Shown here piece after piece: positions 23,316 to 34,153 of a stretch of 64,000 nucleotides of DNA; within the stretch, counting starts at the first letter, position 1; every line of letters begins with the position of its first letter. A model generated the notes under the pieces. The model had not been told where the DNA came from. It worked only from the letters and a program-made list of their open reading frames with translations, and did not search any database. Source of the DNA: Augochlora pura (lineage: Eukaryota; Arthropoda; Insecta; Hymenoptera; Halictidae); NCBI RefSeq assembly GCF_028453695.1, contig NC_135773.1, positions 23,919,782 through 23,983,781 on the forward strand, read 5' to 3'. Made by a program: the position numbers and the translations under genes.

Positions 23316-23394
23316 TCACCACGATCTTCCGAAATTTTTCCCATGATTTTCCGTAATTTTTCCCATGATTTTCCGAAATTTTTCCCACGATCGT
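23316..23394. repeat. 23-bp minisatellite, about 3.4 copies
   Basis: Tandem units of CCCATGATTTTCCGAAATTT type with few changes. Confidence 0.85.
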
Positions 23395-23488
23395 CGACGT
23401 CCCTCTTCAATACTGAGAGTTCACTTGAAAATCATCATTTTACATTTTACAGACATTTTTGTCTGTCACAATTAAACTGCAATTTTTA

Positions 23489-23514
23489 TTAAGGTGCCCC
23501 ATAAGTTTCTTTCG
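23489..23514 (+). mobile_element. Solitary mariner-like terminus
   Basis: TTAAGGTGCCCCATAAGTTT followed by CTTTCG, preceded by TTTTTA. Matches the 11131 end at most positions. No partner end. Confidence 0.4.
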
Positions 23515-25114
23515 TTAATCGTTAACATTAAAGTAACAACGGTGTTAAACGCGATCGCGTTTGTCCAGCGGCGTTCAAAGGCCATCCGCGTTAAATCCAG
23601 TATCGAGTATACGCTTAAGCCTTTCCGATCCTCTTAAGGGAACGAGACGCAGGAGTCCTCCCCCCCTGTGCAGCCTCGAAAGAATTGATTTTTCATCCTC
23701 CGCGTGTCCTTACGGAGTCGTTTCTCCTCTACGCCTTTGCGGTTCCGCGCATCTTACCGGCCGACTGCCAACCCACACTCCGAGATACAATTTCTTCGAT
23801 CCAGCTTCCGAATGCTCGTTCTCTCGACGGTTAGGGAGAGCGCAACAATTTCGTGAAGAAAACAGACTTTAGATGGTCCTTTGTCGAAAGGACTCTCTTC
23901 GAGAAGAAAAATATATTGAATTAACTTGTCGTGAATATTTTTCCTTTGCATTGTCTAAAATCTTATTTCAGAAGCCTCCGATGCCTCTTTTATTTTATTT
24001 TCGAGTAATATTATGCTTTGTTAACGGTGAAGAATTCTTTCTGTCTCTGTAACAATTGATTTCTGCATTTCTGTTCACTTGTTATTGATCTTCTTACATT
24101 GCAAAGAAGAGGCCACGTTGGAAGTTCAGTTTCAGGTGCATTAGCTATGTCTTGATTTAGTGACGATATCTTTGACTAATAAAATCGGCGATAAGTAGAA
24201 ACCTAAAAGATTTTAATATACTAAATTAATAGTAAATTCTTCTGAAAATATCACTAAAAATTCGCTAAAAATATTCGCCCTGTTTTTTCGCTCGAGTCAT
24301 CTTTAGTTCTTAGCGATTCATGGATAAAGGTTCGTCAGCGATAAAGGCTCGTCAGCTTCAATAGTATTCACGTTACTACTCAGGGGATTGGTAGAGCCGG
24401 TAATTCGACGGCGGATACGTGAAAATGATTAAAGGCGATCGAATCTCTCGCATGCGACATGTGGATGACACTCGATCGAATCCGGTCGAAATTTTTATGC
24501 CGAGCTCGAATGCGCCGCGTCACGCCCGTAGATCCGCCGAGAGAAGCGCGGCATCGACGCGTATCCTGCAGCTCTTCATCCTCCGCGAGCCGTTCTATAT
24601 TTTTCTTTGGGCGGCAGACACGCAGGCGTGTACGCATCGCGTTCCCGAGGCCACGGGTCGAGCCAGATAAGATATAATTATTCGTGTCGCAAAAATGTCT
24701 GAAATCCACTCCGCTCCCTCGCCCCCCCTCTCGCTTTCTTTTCTTACGTGGCCAGCCCAATATTTTCTTCGTTCCAGGTTTTTACCGCTTGTTCCTCTTC
24801 GCTTTTGTTTCGCGACGAGGCCTTTGAAAAAGACAACGTAGACTCGGGAAGAGTCGATATGCTCGTAGACAGCGAATATTTATGCGAACTCGAGCTTTTA
24901 ATCGAGTTGCTTTTAATCTGTTGTAATCGCGCAGTAAGGTGCGCAAGGTTACTGTAACTATAGTGTAAGCATTTTCTATAGTATAATACTACCAAGTATT
25001 TGGCACTTTCGATTATCTTTGCATTTTGTTGAAATATTTTTATAAAGTATGTATGGTAATTAATTATGTCGAAGTACCTTCGCAAATAACTTACTTAATT
25101 AGTTGGCTGTTTCT
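23515..25114. other. Mixed stretch without a recognised gene
   Basis: Moderate GC at 23550-23870 and 24380-24760 with overlapping frames of 65-126 codons on both strands, none with a motif. AT-rich elsewhere. No gene seen. Confidence 0.45.
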
Positions 25115-25203
25115 GACGAGTATACTCGTCGTGAAGAAATAACAAAATTTTATGTACAAGTATAATCGTCAAGGAGAAATAGTGTACGACGAGTATATTC
25201 GTC
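25115..25203. repeat. Three spaced copies of a 16-bp palindrome
   Basis: GACGAGTATACTCGTC at 25115-25130 is a perfect palindrome. A degenerate copy (ACAAGTATAATCGTC) is at 25156-25170 and a one-mismatch copy (GACGAGTATATTCGTC) at 25188-25203. Each is followed by a similar GAAGAAATA / AAGGAGAAATA / AAGAACAGAT tail, so the whole unit of about 35-40 bases is duplicated. Confidence 0.75.
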
Positions 25204-27317
25204 AAGAACAGATGACTAGTTAAGCATTACTTTATCAAAAAAAAAGAAATGCCTTTAATATCCTATTAAATCCAATCTCTTCGAAGCTGTGAAAAATGAT
25301 ATTAACAGAGTTAATATTAAAAACATTAAAAATTGATTATCGTCGTACAAAGAGAAGCGTACAGTTTAGGTTCGCTGTTTGTAGAATATAGATTTCGTTA
25401 TGCATGATTCAGGCGAATCTATAAATGCGTAAATGCTCGGGCAGTTGAGCGATTACAAGTGTCCGATCCATTTCAATTCATCATCGGATCCGATTCACAT
25501 AAATGATGAACGAAATCTCTCCTAGCGATAAATAATTAAATCGTACGATTTCAGAGTGCAAGGTTAATTAAAGGTATTCCGATTATTTAAACAAGCTGCG
25601 CCCATATGTTATAGGATGTAAAATTAATCCCCTTTCGAGTTGTTGTTCTGAATAATTGCTACATATTAGCAAATTACTGTGACTATAATTACTGTTACTA
25701 TAATTATACATATTACTATAACTATAACATTACCGTGGACTTTATTATATTTTCTACTTATTGTTAATAAGCTCGGACAATTTTTTATTCTATACGGAAT
25801 TTCGTAGGTTGTTTATAAGCCACGATTGCAAGGCACAAGTCGGCACACCTTCAATCAATGGATTCGAACACGGACGACGGAAGGATCACGGTGCACGTGT
25901 CGGGAACATGCTCCGTTCCCCGTGCACGCATTCTCCGATCGAACAATAAACGCGCGAGTACGAGAATGCGGTCAAGAAACGATTTCTGACATCGCTGCTG
26001 GCAGAAGAAGAAAAAAAGAAAAACGAAGAGGAGAGAAAAGTTGGAAAACATCGTCGCGACGGTAACGTTATTTAAAAGCCGGCGGGTTCGCTTTAGAGAG
26101 AGAGAAAAAAAGAGAGAGAGAGAGAGGGAGGTGGTGACCGGTTTTTGCACCGTTTCTTGCAAAATTCGCCGGGATTAACATACGAGCGGGGTATTTAAAG
26201 ATGTGACGTCAAACAAAAACGCGTGCATCCGCGGATTAAAGATGGGACGAGGGGAAAATGGGGAGGCGACGATTCGCGGGAAACGAAAGGAAAATTCCGG
26301 TTGCCCAGACGGCACGATAGACGAAACGGAGACGTGTGTGGGTGTCTCTCGGGCTCGCAATCAATTTCGTTTCGGCAAACAGCGCGCTACAATTTTTTTG
26401 TGCATCGCTGTTTACACGAGCGCGATCGGGACGTGGCCTTATCTGCCGCACGAACAACTTGGATAACAAATTTCGCGGCGCGTAACACCGAACGTTTTTT
26501 CGGAACCGTGCACACGTCAGACCGGTGCCGAGCGAACATTATTCCGGCGAGAAGTTGCAGAAGGCGAAAGGACGCAGACGAGATTTTATTTATTTATTTG
26601 GTATCGACGGGGCGAAGCATCTTTTCATTTTTCTATAAAAATTTAATACGGTGATAAAAAGAAGAATAGAATGGAGACTATAGTAAGAAGCTGTAAACAC
26701 CGATGGAGCCAAGGGTTGAAAATGCATTTTTATATCACAGAAAAATAATTGATTTCTGTCCTTTCAATTCCAGGTTAATTAGATTCTAATTTCTACCAGA
26801 GATAATCGCAATAAATACTAAATTACGATTTACCTAAATGCAAATGCCACATTCGTTTCTACAAATAGTGTCAAAAAATGCCGGCATCTTGAAAATGGCG
26901 ACAAAATAAATCTTAATAAACGCACAACAATTTATGCGATTAAGAATTCATTTAAACTGCAAGAAGAGTGGAAGAAATTTTGCCTTACCCCCAAAGAAGG
27001 GAAATCTCTTAGGTTTCGCCGATCGTTCATGAATTGGCCGTGGAATTTGAAGCAAATAAAAAGAGAGAGAGACGGCGACGACGGCGTCTAGAAGAATGTT
27101 TTTGTGGCGCGTCGATTCCCCGTGGGCAAACTTTGCCATGCCGTCGCCCGGGACTTATCGCACCACAAATAAAGAAGAGCCAAGATATCGTGATATCGTT
27201 CCGCGACACTCAGATTAAATGCGGAAAATCCGGTGCACCGGTGTGCTTCTCCGACGTGAGCAAACTAAGTCTCCCCTGCTCGGCTGCAACTCAAAGAAGA
27301 ATAGATAATTCAGGGAT
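25204..27317. other. Mixed stretch without a recognised gene
   Basis: AT-rich to about 25800, then moderate GC. A purine-rich block with (GA)n lies at 26096-26130. Frames of 61-143 codons between 25826 and 27209 overlap on both strands. The 143-codon one at 26223-26654 (+) has no motif. GGGG|GTAAGGC on the minus strand at about 26990 resembles a donor but has no supported exon. Confidence 0.4.
26096..26130. repeat. (GA)n microsatellite
   Basis: GA units interrupted by a short A-run, within purine-rich DNA. Confidence 0.9.
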
Positions 27318-27416
27318 CTCTCTCTCTCTCTCTCTCTTTCTCTTGCTTTTTCTCTCGCTCTCTTTCTCTTGCTTTTTCTCTTACTTTTTCTCTCGTTCTC
27401 TCTCTTTGTTTTTCTA
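27318..27416. repeat. (CT)n and TTTCTC-rich pyrimidine tract
   Basis: About 100 bases of almost pure pyrimidine: (CT)n, then TTTCTCTTGCTTTTTCTCTC-type units. Confidence 0.85.
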
Positions 27417-27749
27417 AACGCGTGCAATGCAAGCGGTTGAAAATCCGTCGCAGAAAAGGGTCCCGCAGCCCTTCCAATTACCTGCCCGGGAATCTCCCGG
27501 GGCCCTTCAAAGGCCTCCAGGTGGCACTCTGACTGAGAAAGCCGAACGTGTTTCCAGAGATGACTCGTCGGGAAGTTATCCGAGAATCGCGGAGGTCCTC
27601 GAAGCGGACAGCGACGACACGTTTCCGACCCCACGCCACCTTTATTTCTGACAATTGTTCGCGGCGCTCGTTTCTGACTTGTTCCGCCCTTTCACGGCTA
27701 AGGGGAACGTTGCCACTATTTTGAGATTGTCCTACTTAATTATAGTCTC

Positions 27750-27846
27750 GTCTGCATTTCTTAAATATTGTCTGCATTTTTAAATACTGTCTGCATTTTT
27801 TAAATACTGTCTGATTTTTTAAATACTGGCTGTATCTTTTAATACA
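27750..27846. repeat. About 19-20-bp minisatellite, 5 copies
   Basis: Tandem units of GTCTGCATTTTTTAAATACT with 1-3 changes each. Confidence 0.85.
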
Positions 27847-28485
27847 GAATGTGATAGTAGAACGCATGCCAGAACGCAATTTGTTGCAACGTTACGTTAC
27901 AATAAAGCAATAAAAAATAGCATAAGAAGCTCAATTATAATTCGTATTACCCTTACAGTTAATTGGAAAAAATATTTGCAATAAAATTCTAGGAAAAACT
28001 GCACGTTGTTACGTATTCACTATAAAATAGGAACTCTATAAAATATACAGGATGGGTCGAGAGTTGCCAATCGATCTTCCCTTAAAAATAGTACAGTTCT
28101 ATTTCGAAGGAAAAGCACAGTTAAGCTTTGCAAAGCGTGCTACAGCAAAAAACGTGAAAGTTTAAAAGGGATTAATTCGTGATCGAATAAAATAAAGGAA
28201 TACGAAATTTCATAACACGGCAGACGCGGTGTCGAAACAACTGCGCTAGATAAAAGCAAGCTTCTCCGTGTATCAAATGTTTGCAGACATTTATCGCCGG
28301 GGAACGCAATAAATAAAAGAGAATTCGCGGAAAGAGGTGAAGGCTGTACCTTTTCCAGCGTTCGAAAAATGTCTCGCGAAACTCGGCGAAACGATAGCGA
28401 ACGCGCGTGTTGCCGCGGACACCTTCTTCAATCGCAACTAAATCAATTTTCAAGAATAAACAAGCGTCTCGTGTTTATTTCGAAA

Positions 28486-28605
28486 TTTTTGGTAAATTAA
28501 TTTTTTGGTAATTTAATCTTTTGGTAATTTAATCTTTTGGTAAATTAATGTTTTAGTAAATTAATTTTTTGGTAATTTAATTTTTTGGTAAATTAATTTA
28601 TTTTT
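28486..28605. repeat. 17-bp minisatellite, about 7 copies
   Basis: Tandem units of TTTTTTGGTAAATTAAT with W/Y substitutions. Confidence 0.9.
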
Positions 28606-28617
28606 GTCATCATAACC

Positions 28618-29202
28618 GTGGAACTCCCGTCGCCGTTTCGCGGGTTCGCGATGAGTAACAGGCACCCCGAGCAATTATCGAGTTTCCACCGCGTTTCTTG
28701 CTTGATCGTAACGCGTCGCATGACGCCCGGTCATTGTTCGAATACGATTGCGCCAAGTAATATCGAAGCTGGACGGGGAAGCGTGCGCGGGAGCGATGGA
28801 AGAGGTTCAGGCGATACGGATAAACGGCGGTCGCCGTCGAAGGTGGCAGTCGCCCGACTATTTATTCATTACGGAGCTGGGGTAGCTGTTTTCCCGGCGC
28901 GATCGCCGCGTGCTCGGCCACGTTCCGTCTCAAACGCGTTTATAAATAACCGCTCAGCCCTGCGTGCATCCGTGATTACGATCACGGAAGATAGCAGAGT
29001 GCATGGCGGTCGCGTTGCGCCTTTGGTCCATGCAGCCGCGAGACACGCTTCTTCCTTCGCCGTCCACCATGGATCGTCGCGAGACGCGACGAGAAATTTC
29101 TCGAGCTCCGAAATCTCGACAAACCACAATTATTTATTCGAGCGCGTCTCTCTTCCAACTCGATTATTCATTAACCCCTTCGCGATTTATTTTTGCGACT
29201 AG
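28618..29202 (+). CDS. Hypothetical 194-codon open frame without clear start
   Basis: Open from 28618 (GTG; the first ATG is at 28651) to a TAG at 29200-29202, which lies about 30 bases inside the eroded group A element at 29171. The translation is Ser/Arg/Ala-rich with no membrane segment or motif. An 86-codon minus frame (28869-29129) overlaps it. The DNA is GC-rich, so long frames are expected. Probably not a gene. Confidence 0.1.
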   Translation: MELPSPFRGFAMSNRHPEQLSSFHRVSCLIVTRRMTPGHCSNTIAPSNIEAGRGSVRGSDGRGSGDTDKRRSPSKVAVARLFIHYGAGVAVFPARSPRARPRSVSNAFINNRSALRASVITITEDSRVHGGRVAPLVHAAARHASSFAVHHGSSRDATRNFSSSEISTNHNYLFERVSLPTRLFINPFAIYFCD

Positions 29203-29394
29203 GTTAACAAGCGTTACTTTAAATTATAAACGCAACCACAATAGGATAGACCACCATAGATCATCTTCATAATTCTTCTAACAAACTTGACCAAATTGTA
29301 AGAATTTTGCTCGGGTCGTTGACTAATAAAACGAAACAATTATAACGTCATGTATCTGATCATCTACTATTTCGACTCGTTAAAGCTACTAAAA
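29171..29394 (+). mobile_element. Group A element, eroded copy
   Basis: TTAA at 29171 is followed by CCCCTTCGCGATTT. About 200 bases on, TTCGACTCGTTAAAGCTACT corresponds to the right-end block of the 7106 copy (GGACTCGTTAAAGTATCG). The final AAGGGGTTAA is lost, so the right boundary is approximate. The interior is AT-rich and non-coding. Confidence 0.45.
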
Positions 29395-30514
29395 TATAAA
29401 TACATTCCTACTTCTCTCAGGATTATCAGAAACAATAAAGATCATTTTCATTCCGCATAAAAAGAAATCTTCTATTCATTGCAAAGAAGTCGCTGCTCCA
29501 CTGCAAAGCCGTAGTTTAAACATTTCCCAGAAACATGGACGAGTATACGAAGACCACCGGCAGAAATTACCCCCCAGGTTGTCGTCATCCCTGAACTGAA
29601 AATTAACAGAACGTCTCGGCCACTTCGATATTATCAGCTATCTCTATACTTCGCGGAATTTGTACCGGACCGTCACCGAGAGCGGAATCCACGGCGGTCC
29701 AGGTGCACCAGAGCGAACGAAACGAAAAAAAAAAAACGACAACGTTCGTTCGATCACCGATCTAATTGTAAAATAATCGCCGACCCTCGGACTTTGTATT
29801 CGGTGCCGTGCGGTGGTTCAAAGAGGCCGTCGATGAACGGCGACGACGGTTCTGCAATTGACAAGCGGCGATCCTACTTCGACACGGTTTTTAAAGTTAC
29901 AGTTTTTAAGCCCCCGAGGAGCGCGGCCCCTCGAGGACACCGTGTACACGGGAACACGGCCGATCGTTAACTGGGATGCACGCGAAATCGGTGTCCCCCG
30001 GGATAATCAGCTGATTAAGAGAAGCCGCGCGCGGTCGTGCCGTGCCGCGCTCCGATATTTTCTTCTTCTTTTTTTCTGGCTGCTGCTGCCGCCGCCGCTG
30101 CCGCCTCTCTCGGCCAGAGAAAGGGACCGGTTTCGAAAGCGTGTGCACCTCTCCGCGGTGAACGTGTGCACGGTACTACCGCCCCTTCCTGCCTTGGAAA
30201 AACAATGTATCATTTTAGGATGCACGAAAGATGGACATTGGATTGCCACGGTGAAAAACGAACGAGTAGCGTCAACCCCCCCGTAACAAGAGCAGTAATG
30301 CTATTAGGGAGTCGCATAAATCTTTTCCGCCCATGAAAATATAAGATATAGTAAAAGTGCAGTAGATAGCAGTAATATTAAAACAAGTAAAATAAAAACA
30401 AAATCCTTTTGCAAAGAGGCTTGGAGACTCGAATTTTATTAGTTTAATGCCACGGCATTACCATCTTCTTTCTTTCTTTAAATTAAACCTTGGAGATCAC
30501 AAAGAGCCAATCTG
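29395..30514. other. Mixed stretch without a recognised gene
   Basis: AT-rich, then moderate GC at 29600-30290. The 142-codon frame at 29858-30286 (+) begins at TTG rather than ATG and includes a Leu/Pro run encoded by a (GCTGCC)-type repeat at about 30080. Minus frames of 80 codons overlap it. Not convincing as a gene. A mariner-like terminus lies at 30304. Confidence 0.4.
30304..30328 (+). mobile_element. Solitary mariner-like terminus, degenerate
   Basis: TTAGGGAGTCGCATAAATCT then TTTCC, preceded by CTA. Resembles the 11131 end. No partner end. Confidence 0.3.
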
Positions 30515-30698
30515 TTAACCCTTTGCGGTCGACTATAAGGCGTCGCTAAAAATTATTAATTATTATTAATTACTGTTAACTGTCATTCAATTCCATAATG
30601 TATAAAATGCACCAAGTTATATCAAATTGAGACGCTATAAGTCTGAAAAAATATTTTAGATTTAAAATTGAAAAATGGCTCCGACCGCAAAGGGTTAA
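30515..30698 (+). mobile_element. Group B TTAA/CCC short element (piggyBac-like)
   Basis: A 184-bp element with TTAA at 30515-30518 and 30695-30698. Left CCCTTTGCGGTCGA; right GGCTCCGACCGCAAAGGG. The inverted CCCTTTGCGGTCG repeat is perfect over 13 bases, the best in the window. The interior shares ATAATGTATAAAATGC and CCAAGTTATATCAAAT with 19902-20125. Confidence 0.85.
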
Positions 30699-31298
30699 GC
30701 GCTAAACTGCTGTTCGCGCACGCTTTCCACGACATTTTGCGTACGGCTCGTTGTTGTTGCCCGCCAGCCGGTATCGCGAGCATCGCGTGAAAGCTGCTTA
30801 AACCGACAATCAGGAAGAGGTTCTCGAAAAAGAAGCGGGTCGATTTTATGGGGGCTCATTATCAGCTCACCTTACTTCTCTCTCGGCTCTTTTTTTCTCT
30901 CCCGCGCGCCACGATTTCGTCTTATTACCGATCGAAACCGAGTCCGCAGCTTTCGTCGACGGTGTTTTCACGGCCGTAAATTCGACGGCGAAATTGCGGC
31001 AACTTTTCCGTTTTATTTCTGTCGCTGTCCCCGGTTATCCGAGAAACAATTTCGATCGCTTTAACGATTCGCGAAAAATCGATGGTTCTCGCGAGCTTTC
31101 ACAACGACGAAGTCTGATTATTAATTGTTTCTCTCGTTGAAAAATTCTCACCGCGATGAAACGTGAGAAATCCGAAAGCGAAGTGAAAACTCGACGAATA
31201 TTTTGCAAGTCTCGACTCTTTTTTGAAAGAAGACACAACGAGCCTTCTGATCGATGGAAGAAGGGAATAGAGCAGTACAGTTCATATATGACACAATA
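30699..31298. other. Mixed stretch with a possible minus-strand 5' exon
   Basis: Moderate GC. On the minus strand, AAGTAAG|GTGAGC marks a good splice donor with the exon side ending at 30871. The DNA before it (30871 up to about 31020) is CpG- and purine-rich, like an untranslated first exon. No start codon, TATA or Inr could be fixed. The rest is empty. Confidence 0.25.
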
Positions 31299-31534
31299 AA
31301 TCGACCTTGCACTGTTATAACGAGTCAGACTCGTGACAGAGATTCGATGGAAGATCTACTGAATTAATAAATTATCAATTTCTTCTACATCGAAATAAAA
31401 ATCAATTCTTCCGTTATCGAAGCTTATAAGCAAAAGTACATAAATACAATAAAAGAAAGAAAAATTGTTCAGTAGTTTTATTAAAAATATTAAGGATAAA
31501 CAAGTGTGCCGATCAACGCAGCGCGAAGGGTTAA
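31299..31534 (+). mobile_element. Group D TTAA/CCC short element
   Basis: About 236 bp. The left part CCTTGCACTGTTATAACGAG then TCAGACTCGTGACAGAG has lost its TTAA. The right end AACGCAGCGCGAAGGG is followed by TTAA at 31531. Large blocks (CGAAATAAAAATCAATTCTT and TTTTATTAAAAATATTAAGG) match the reversed copy at 33915-34153. No coding capacity. Confidence 0.7.
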
Positions 31535-33914
31535 AAAAACTAAACATCGTCCGTCGATTTCGCAGGAGAGAAAAAAAAATGAAGGCACTCGCGGGACACC
31601 CTGGCGCAATGGCCGCGGACGCGTCGGTATCGAGGCCTCTATCAATGGGATAAGTGGGCAGGTACAGTGGCAGCAAATTGGTCTCGGTATTTATTAACAC
31701 TAAGTTCGCTCTGGAAATAACTGGCGGGGACAGGTAGGCGTGAGTAAAAGTTACAGGCGATCGAGTCGACGTTCAATAATCGAAATTCTTGGGTTCCAGG
31801 TCGCGTGACTATGCAAATCATTTGGCGGCGACCGGCAGTGACAGTGTAATAATGACCGTTTCCATTTACCACGGGATGATGTTTGCGCGGCGAACCGCAT
31901 ACGATCATCGATCACTCGCGGCGTCGGCGTCGGCGGCTACGCCGTTCTTGAAAATTCAATGAAAGAATCCCTCGCGGATTGATGATCCCGCGCGCGGAAA
32001 AATCCGGGGAATCCGCGCGACCCACGATTTACCCGTGCCGCGTGATTAACCTCTTCGGCGCGACCGTCGACTGCGTCCGACAGCCCACAAACTGCGTACA
32101 CGCGGCCGCGCAACGACTTCACTGTCTTGGTCGTTAGGATCGTCGACTTCGGCCAAATGCCACCAAACGCAAACGCTGCTGCGCGTTTATCGCGTGCCGC
32201 GCGGAGCAGTTCGCCGCAACACGACTCTGGTTTTTAAGCGTTTGTTAAAAACCATGAGAAAGTGGATGTTTAAACTTGCGATACGTGGACCGTTTTTAAC
32301 CGAGAAAAATCATTCGAGGAGAAAGGCTATTTCTGTCTGCTTTTTGCAAGCTGCGCGAAAGCTGTTATTCCGCGTAAAGATCCGCCGGTCTTGCTGCAAT
32401 TTTTCCATAATTTCATGTTCCAATAAAATGTTGAAAACGAGAACCTAGCAAGAAGGATTGGAAACTAAAAATTCGCGAGCATTCGTACGCAAGATTTTCA
32501 TAATTTCCCTACGATACTATATTAAATCGAAAGCGTTCGCACACTCCATTTACTAAATTATAATTTGTTATTACAGATTACGAACGCTCCATTACAGTTC
32601 ATTTATTATCGTTGCGAAAATGCGAATAGAGGTTCGACTGTTTTATCGTTGTTTTTTTACAACGTGTTACACGAGAGCATTTGCTGCGCTACTTAGCCGA
32701 TCAACTCGGCAAAAGTGAATGGTTAGAAAATGGTTAGAATGCAATTGTTTTTCACCGTTGCGTTGCCCGCGCGGCGTTAAACGTCCGCGAGTAATTAGAC
32801 GCGGGTCATTTAACACGCCTAGGTTCCGACCGCTCAAATTGAATCTCGAAATAAATGAGATTTCAATGATCGGGTATCGGGCGATGACGCGGCGGAAAAA
32901 AGCTGTTCAAACATATGAGAAAATAAATTAACACGTCCGAGCAGACGAATGAACGGAACGCGATATTATTCTGCGGATTGTATTACATATGCTACGATTA
33001 TATTATATTAATATAATTATTTTTATTTATTTTTATATTAAAAATATTAATCCAGATTTGCTATTCGTTTTCGAAAGTGTAAGTATTGTTAAGCAATTGG
33101 TGGGTTATTTGAAATTTTGCAGAATGTTTAGGAAAGATCAAAGAGTGTACCAACGTACCTAATATATAATAATGATGATAATAATAATGATAATAATAGT
33201 ATAACTAAAAATTGCAGCAAGGAAGACGCAGCGCAGGAGAAACTTACCGATGCACGTCTTGGAGGCCTAATCGTTCCAGGGAACCGGCGCGAGCCGTCTC
33301 TCTCGAGGATCCGGCCAGAATGGGAAATGTACGCGTTCACGGGAGGATCGGTTCTTTTTCGCCGGTCGTTTTTGTGGTCGAAAGTGAACGCGAGAAGCGA
33401 GAGAGCTGGCGCGAGGGCAAATCTGCGGCCTCGCTAAGCTTTAGCGGAGGTTATTGCGATTTAAAGTCGATTTACGGTCGGCCTCCGGGTCCGCTCGGCT
33501 TTGATCATCGACGACCAAAAAACTGAACGATCAATGATCGCCCGGAGAACCGGCCGCCCCCCACTGATGCTCGTCTCCGGATCTCCGGCTCGGTCCGCGG
33601 CTTAAAAAGGAACGTTACGCGAGCGGATTTCGGTGCTCGCGGATACACGCGAGCGACAGAACTTTCACCGAATTATGACACGGCGCGGGCGAGAAGGAAA
33701 CGCCGAGTAAAATGGGTCGGCTCGCCAATCTGTTTCCACCGACTGCCCACTGTGTCTCTCTCGTTGGTCTCGTTAACCGTGCGGGCCTCGTAAAACGACA
33801 ATGCGATATCATAAACGAAGCTGCGCTGATTTATGTACCAGCGCACTTTGTTTCTCAAAGTATTTATCGTTCCGCGGGGGCTCGATAAGAACCTCCCGCC
33901 GAAACGACGGTGGT
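31535..33914. other. Mixed stretch without a recognised gene
   Basis: Moderate GC at 31550-32400 and 33200-33900, AT-rich between. An 88-codon minus frame at 31642-31908 starts MIVCGSPRKHHPV, and a plus frame over 31655-31725 ending at ACAG|GTAGGC looks protein-like, but they overlap on opposite strands and neither has a motif. A 104-codon plus frame at 33212-33526 overlaps nothing long but has no recognised domain. No gene is demonstrated. Confidence 0.4.
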
Positions 33915-34153
33915 TGAAACCTGCTGCAACTCTTACGTTGCGGTGATCAGAACTCCTTAATATTTTTAATAAAAAGACCGGGCGATTTTTATTCATTTTA
34001 TTATCTTTATGTGCTTTTCTTTCCAGGCTCTGACGATAGAAGAATTGATTTTTATTTCGACATAGCGGACATTAATAATATTAATATCTATTAGATCCTG
34101 CATCTGACATCTGTATCACGAGTCGGACTCGTTATAATACTGCAAAGGGTTAA
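33915..34153 (-). mobile_element. Group D TTAA/CCC short element, reversed
   Basis: The right edge on the plus strand reads ACGAGTCGGACTCGTTATAA then TACTGCAAAGGG and TTAA (34150-34153). Reversed, this is CCCTTTGCAGTATTATAACG, the intact left terminus of group D. The other end (about 33915) is eroded. Shares blocks with 31299-31534 and 3245-3468. The left boundary is approximate. Confidence 0.7.

Larger units (their letters stand above)
27417..29170. other. Mixed stretch with two minisatellites
   Basis: 27420-27720 is moderate GC with a 74-codon frame (+) and a 139-codon frame (-) overlapping. 27720-28170 is AT-rich. 28170-28450 carries a 93-codon minus frame without a motif. 28610-29170 is GC-rich and open over 194 codons (see 28618). 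No gene is demonstrated. Confidence 0.4.

Noticed and set aside
23316..23394. Regularly repeated units that might suggest a CRISPR-like array
   Set aside because: The units are contiguous tandem repeats without unique spacers, in a eukaryotic context. The same holds for 4478, 28486 and 34810.
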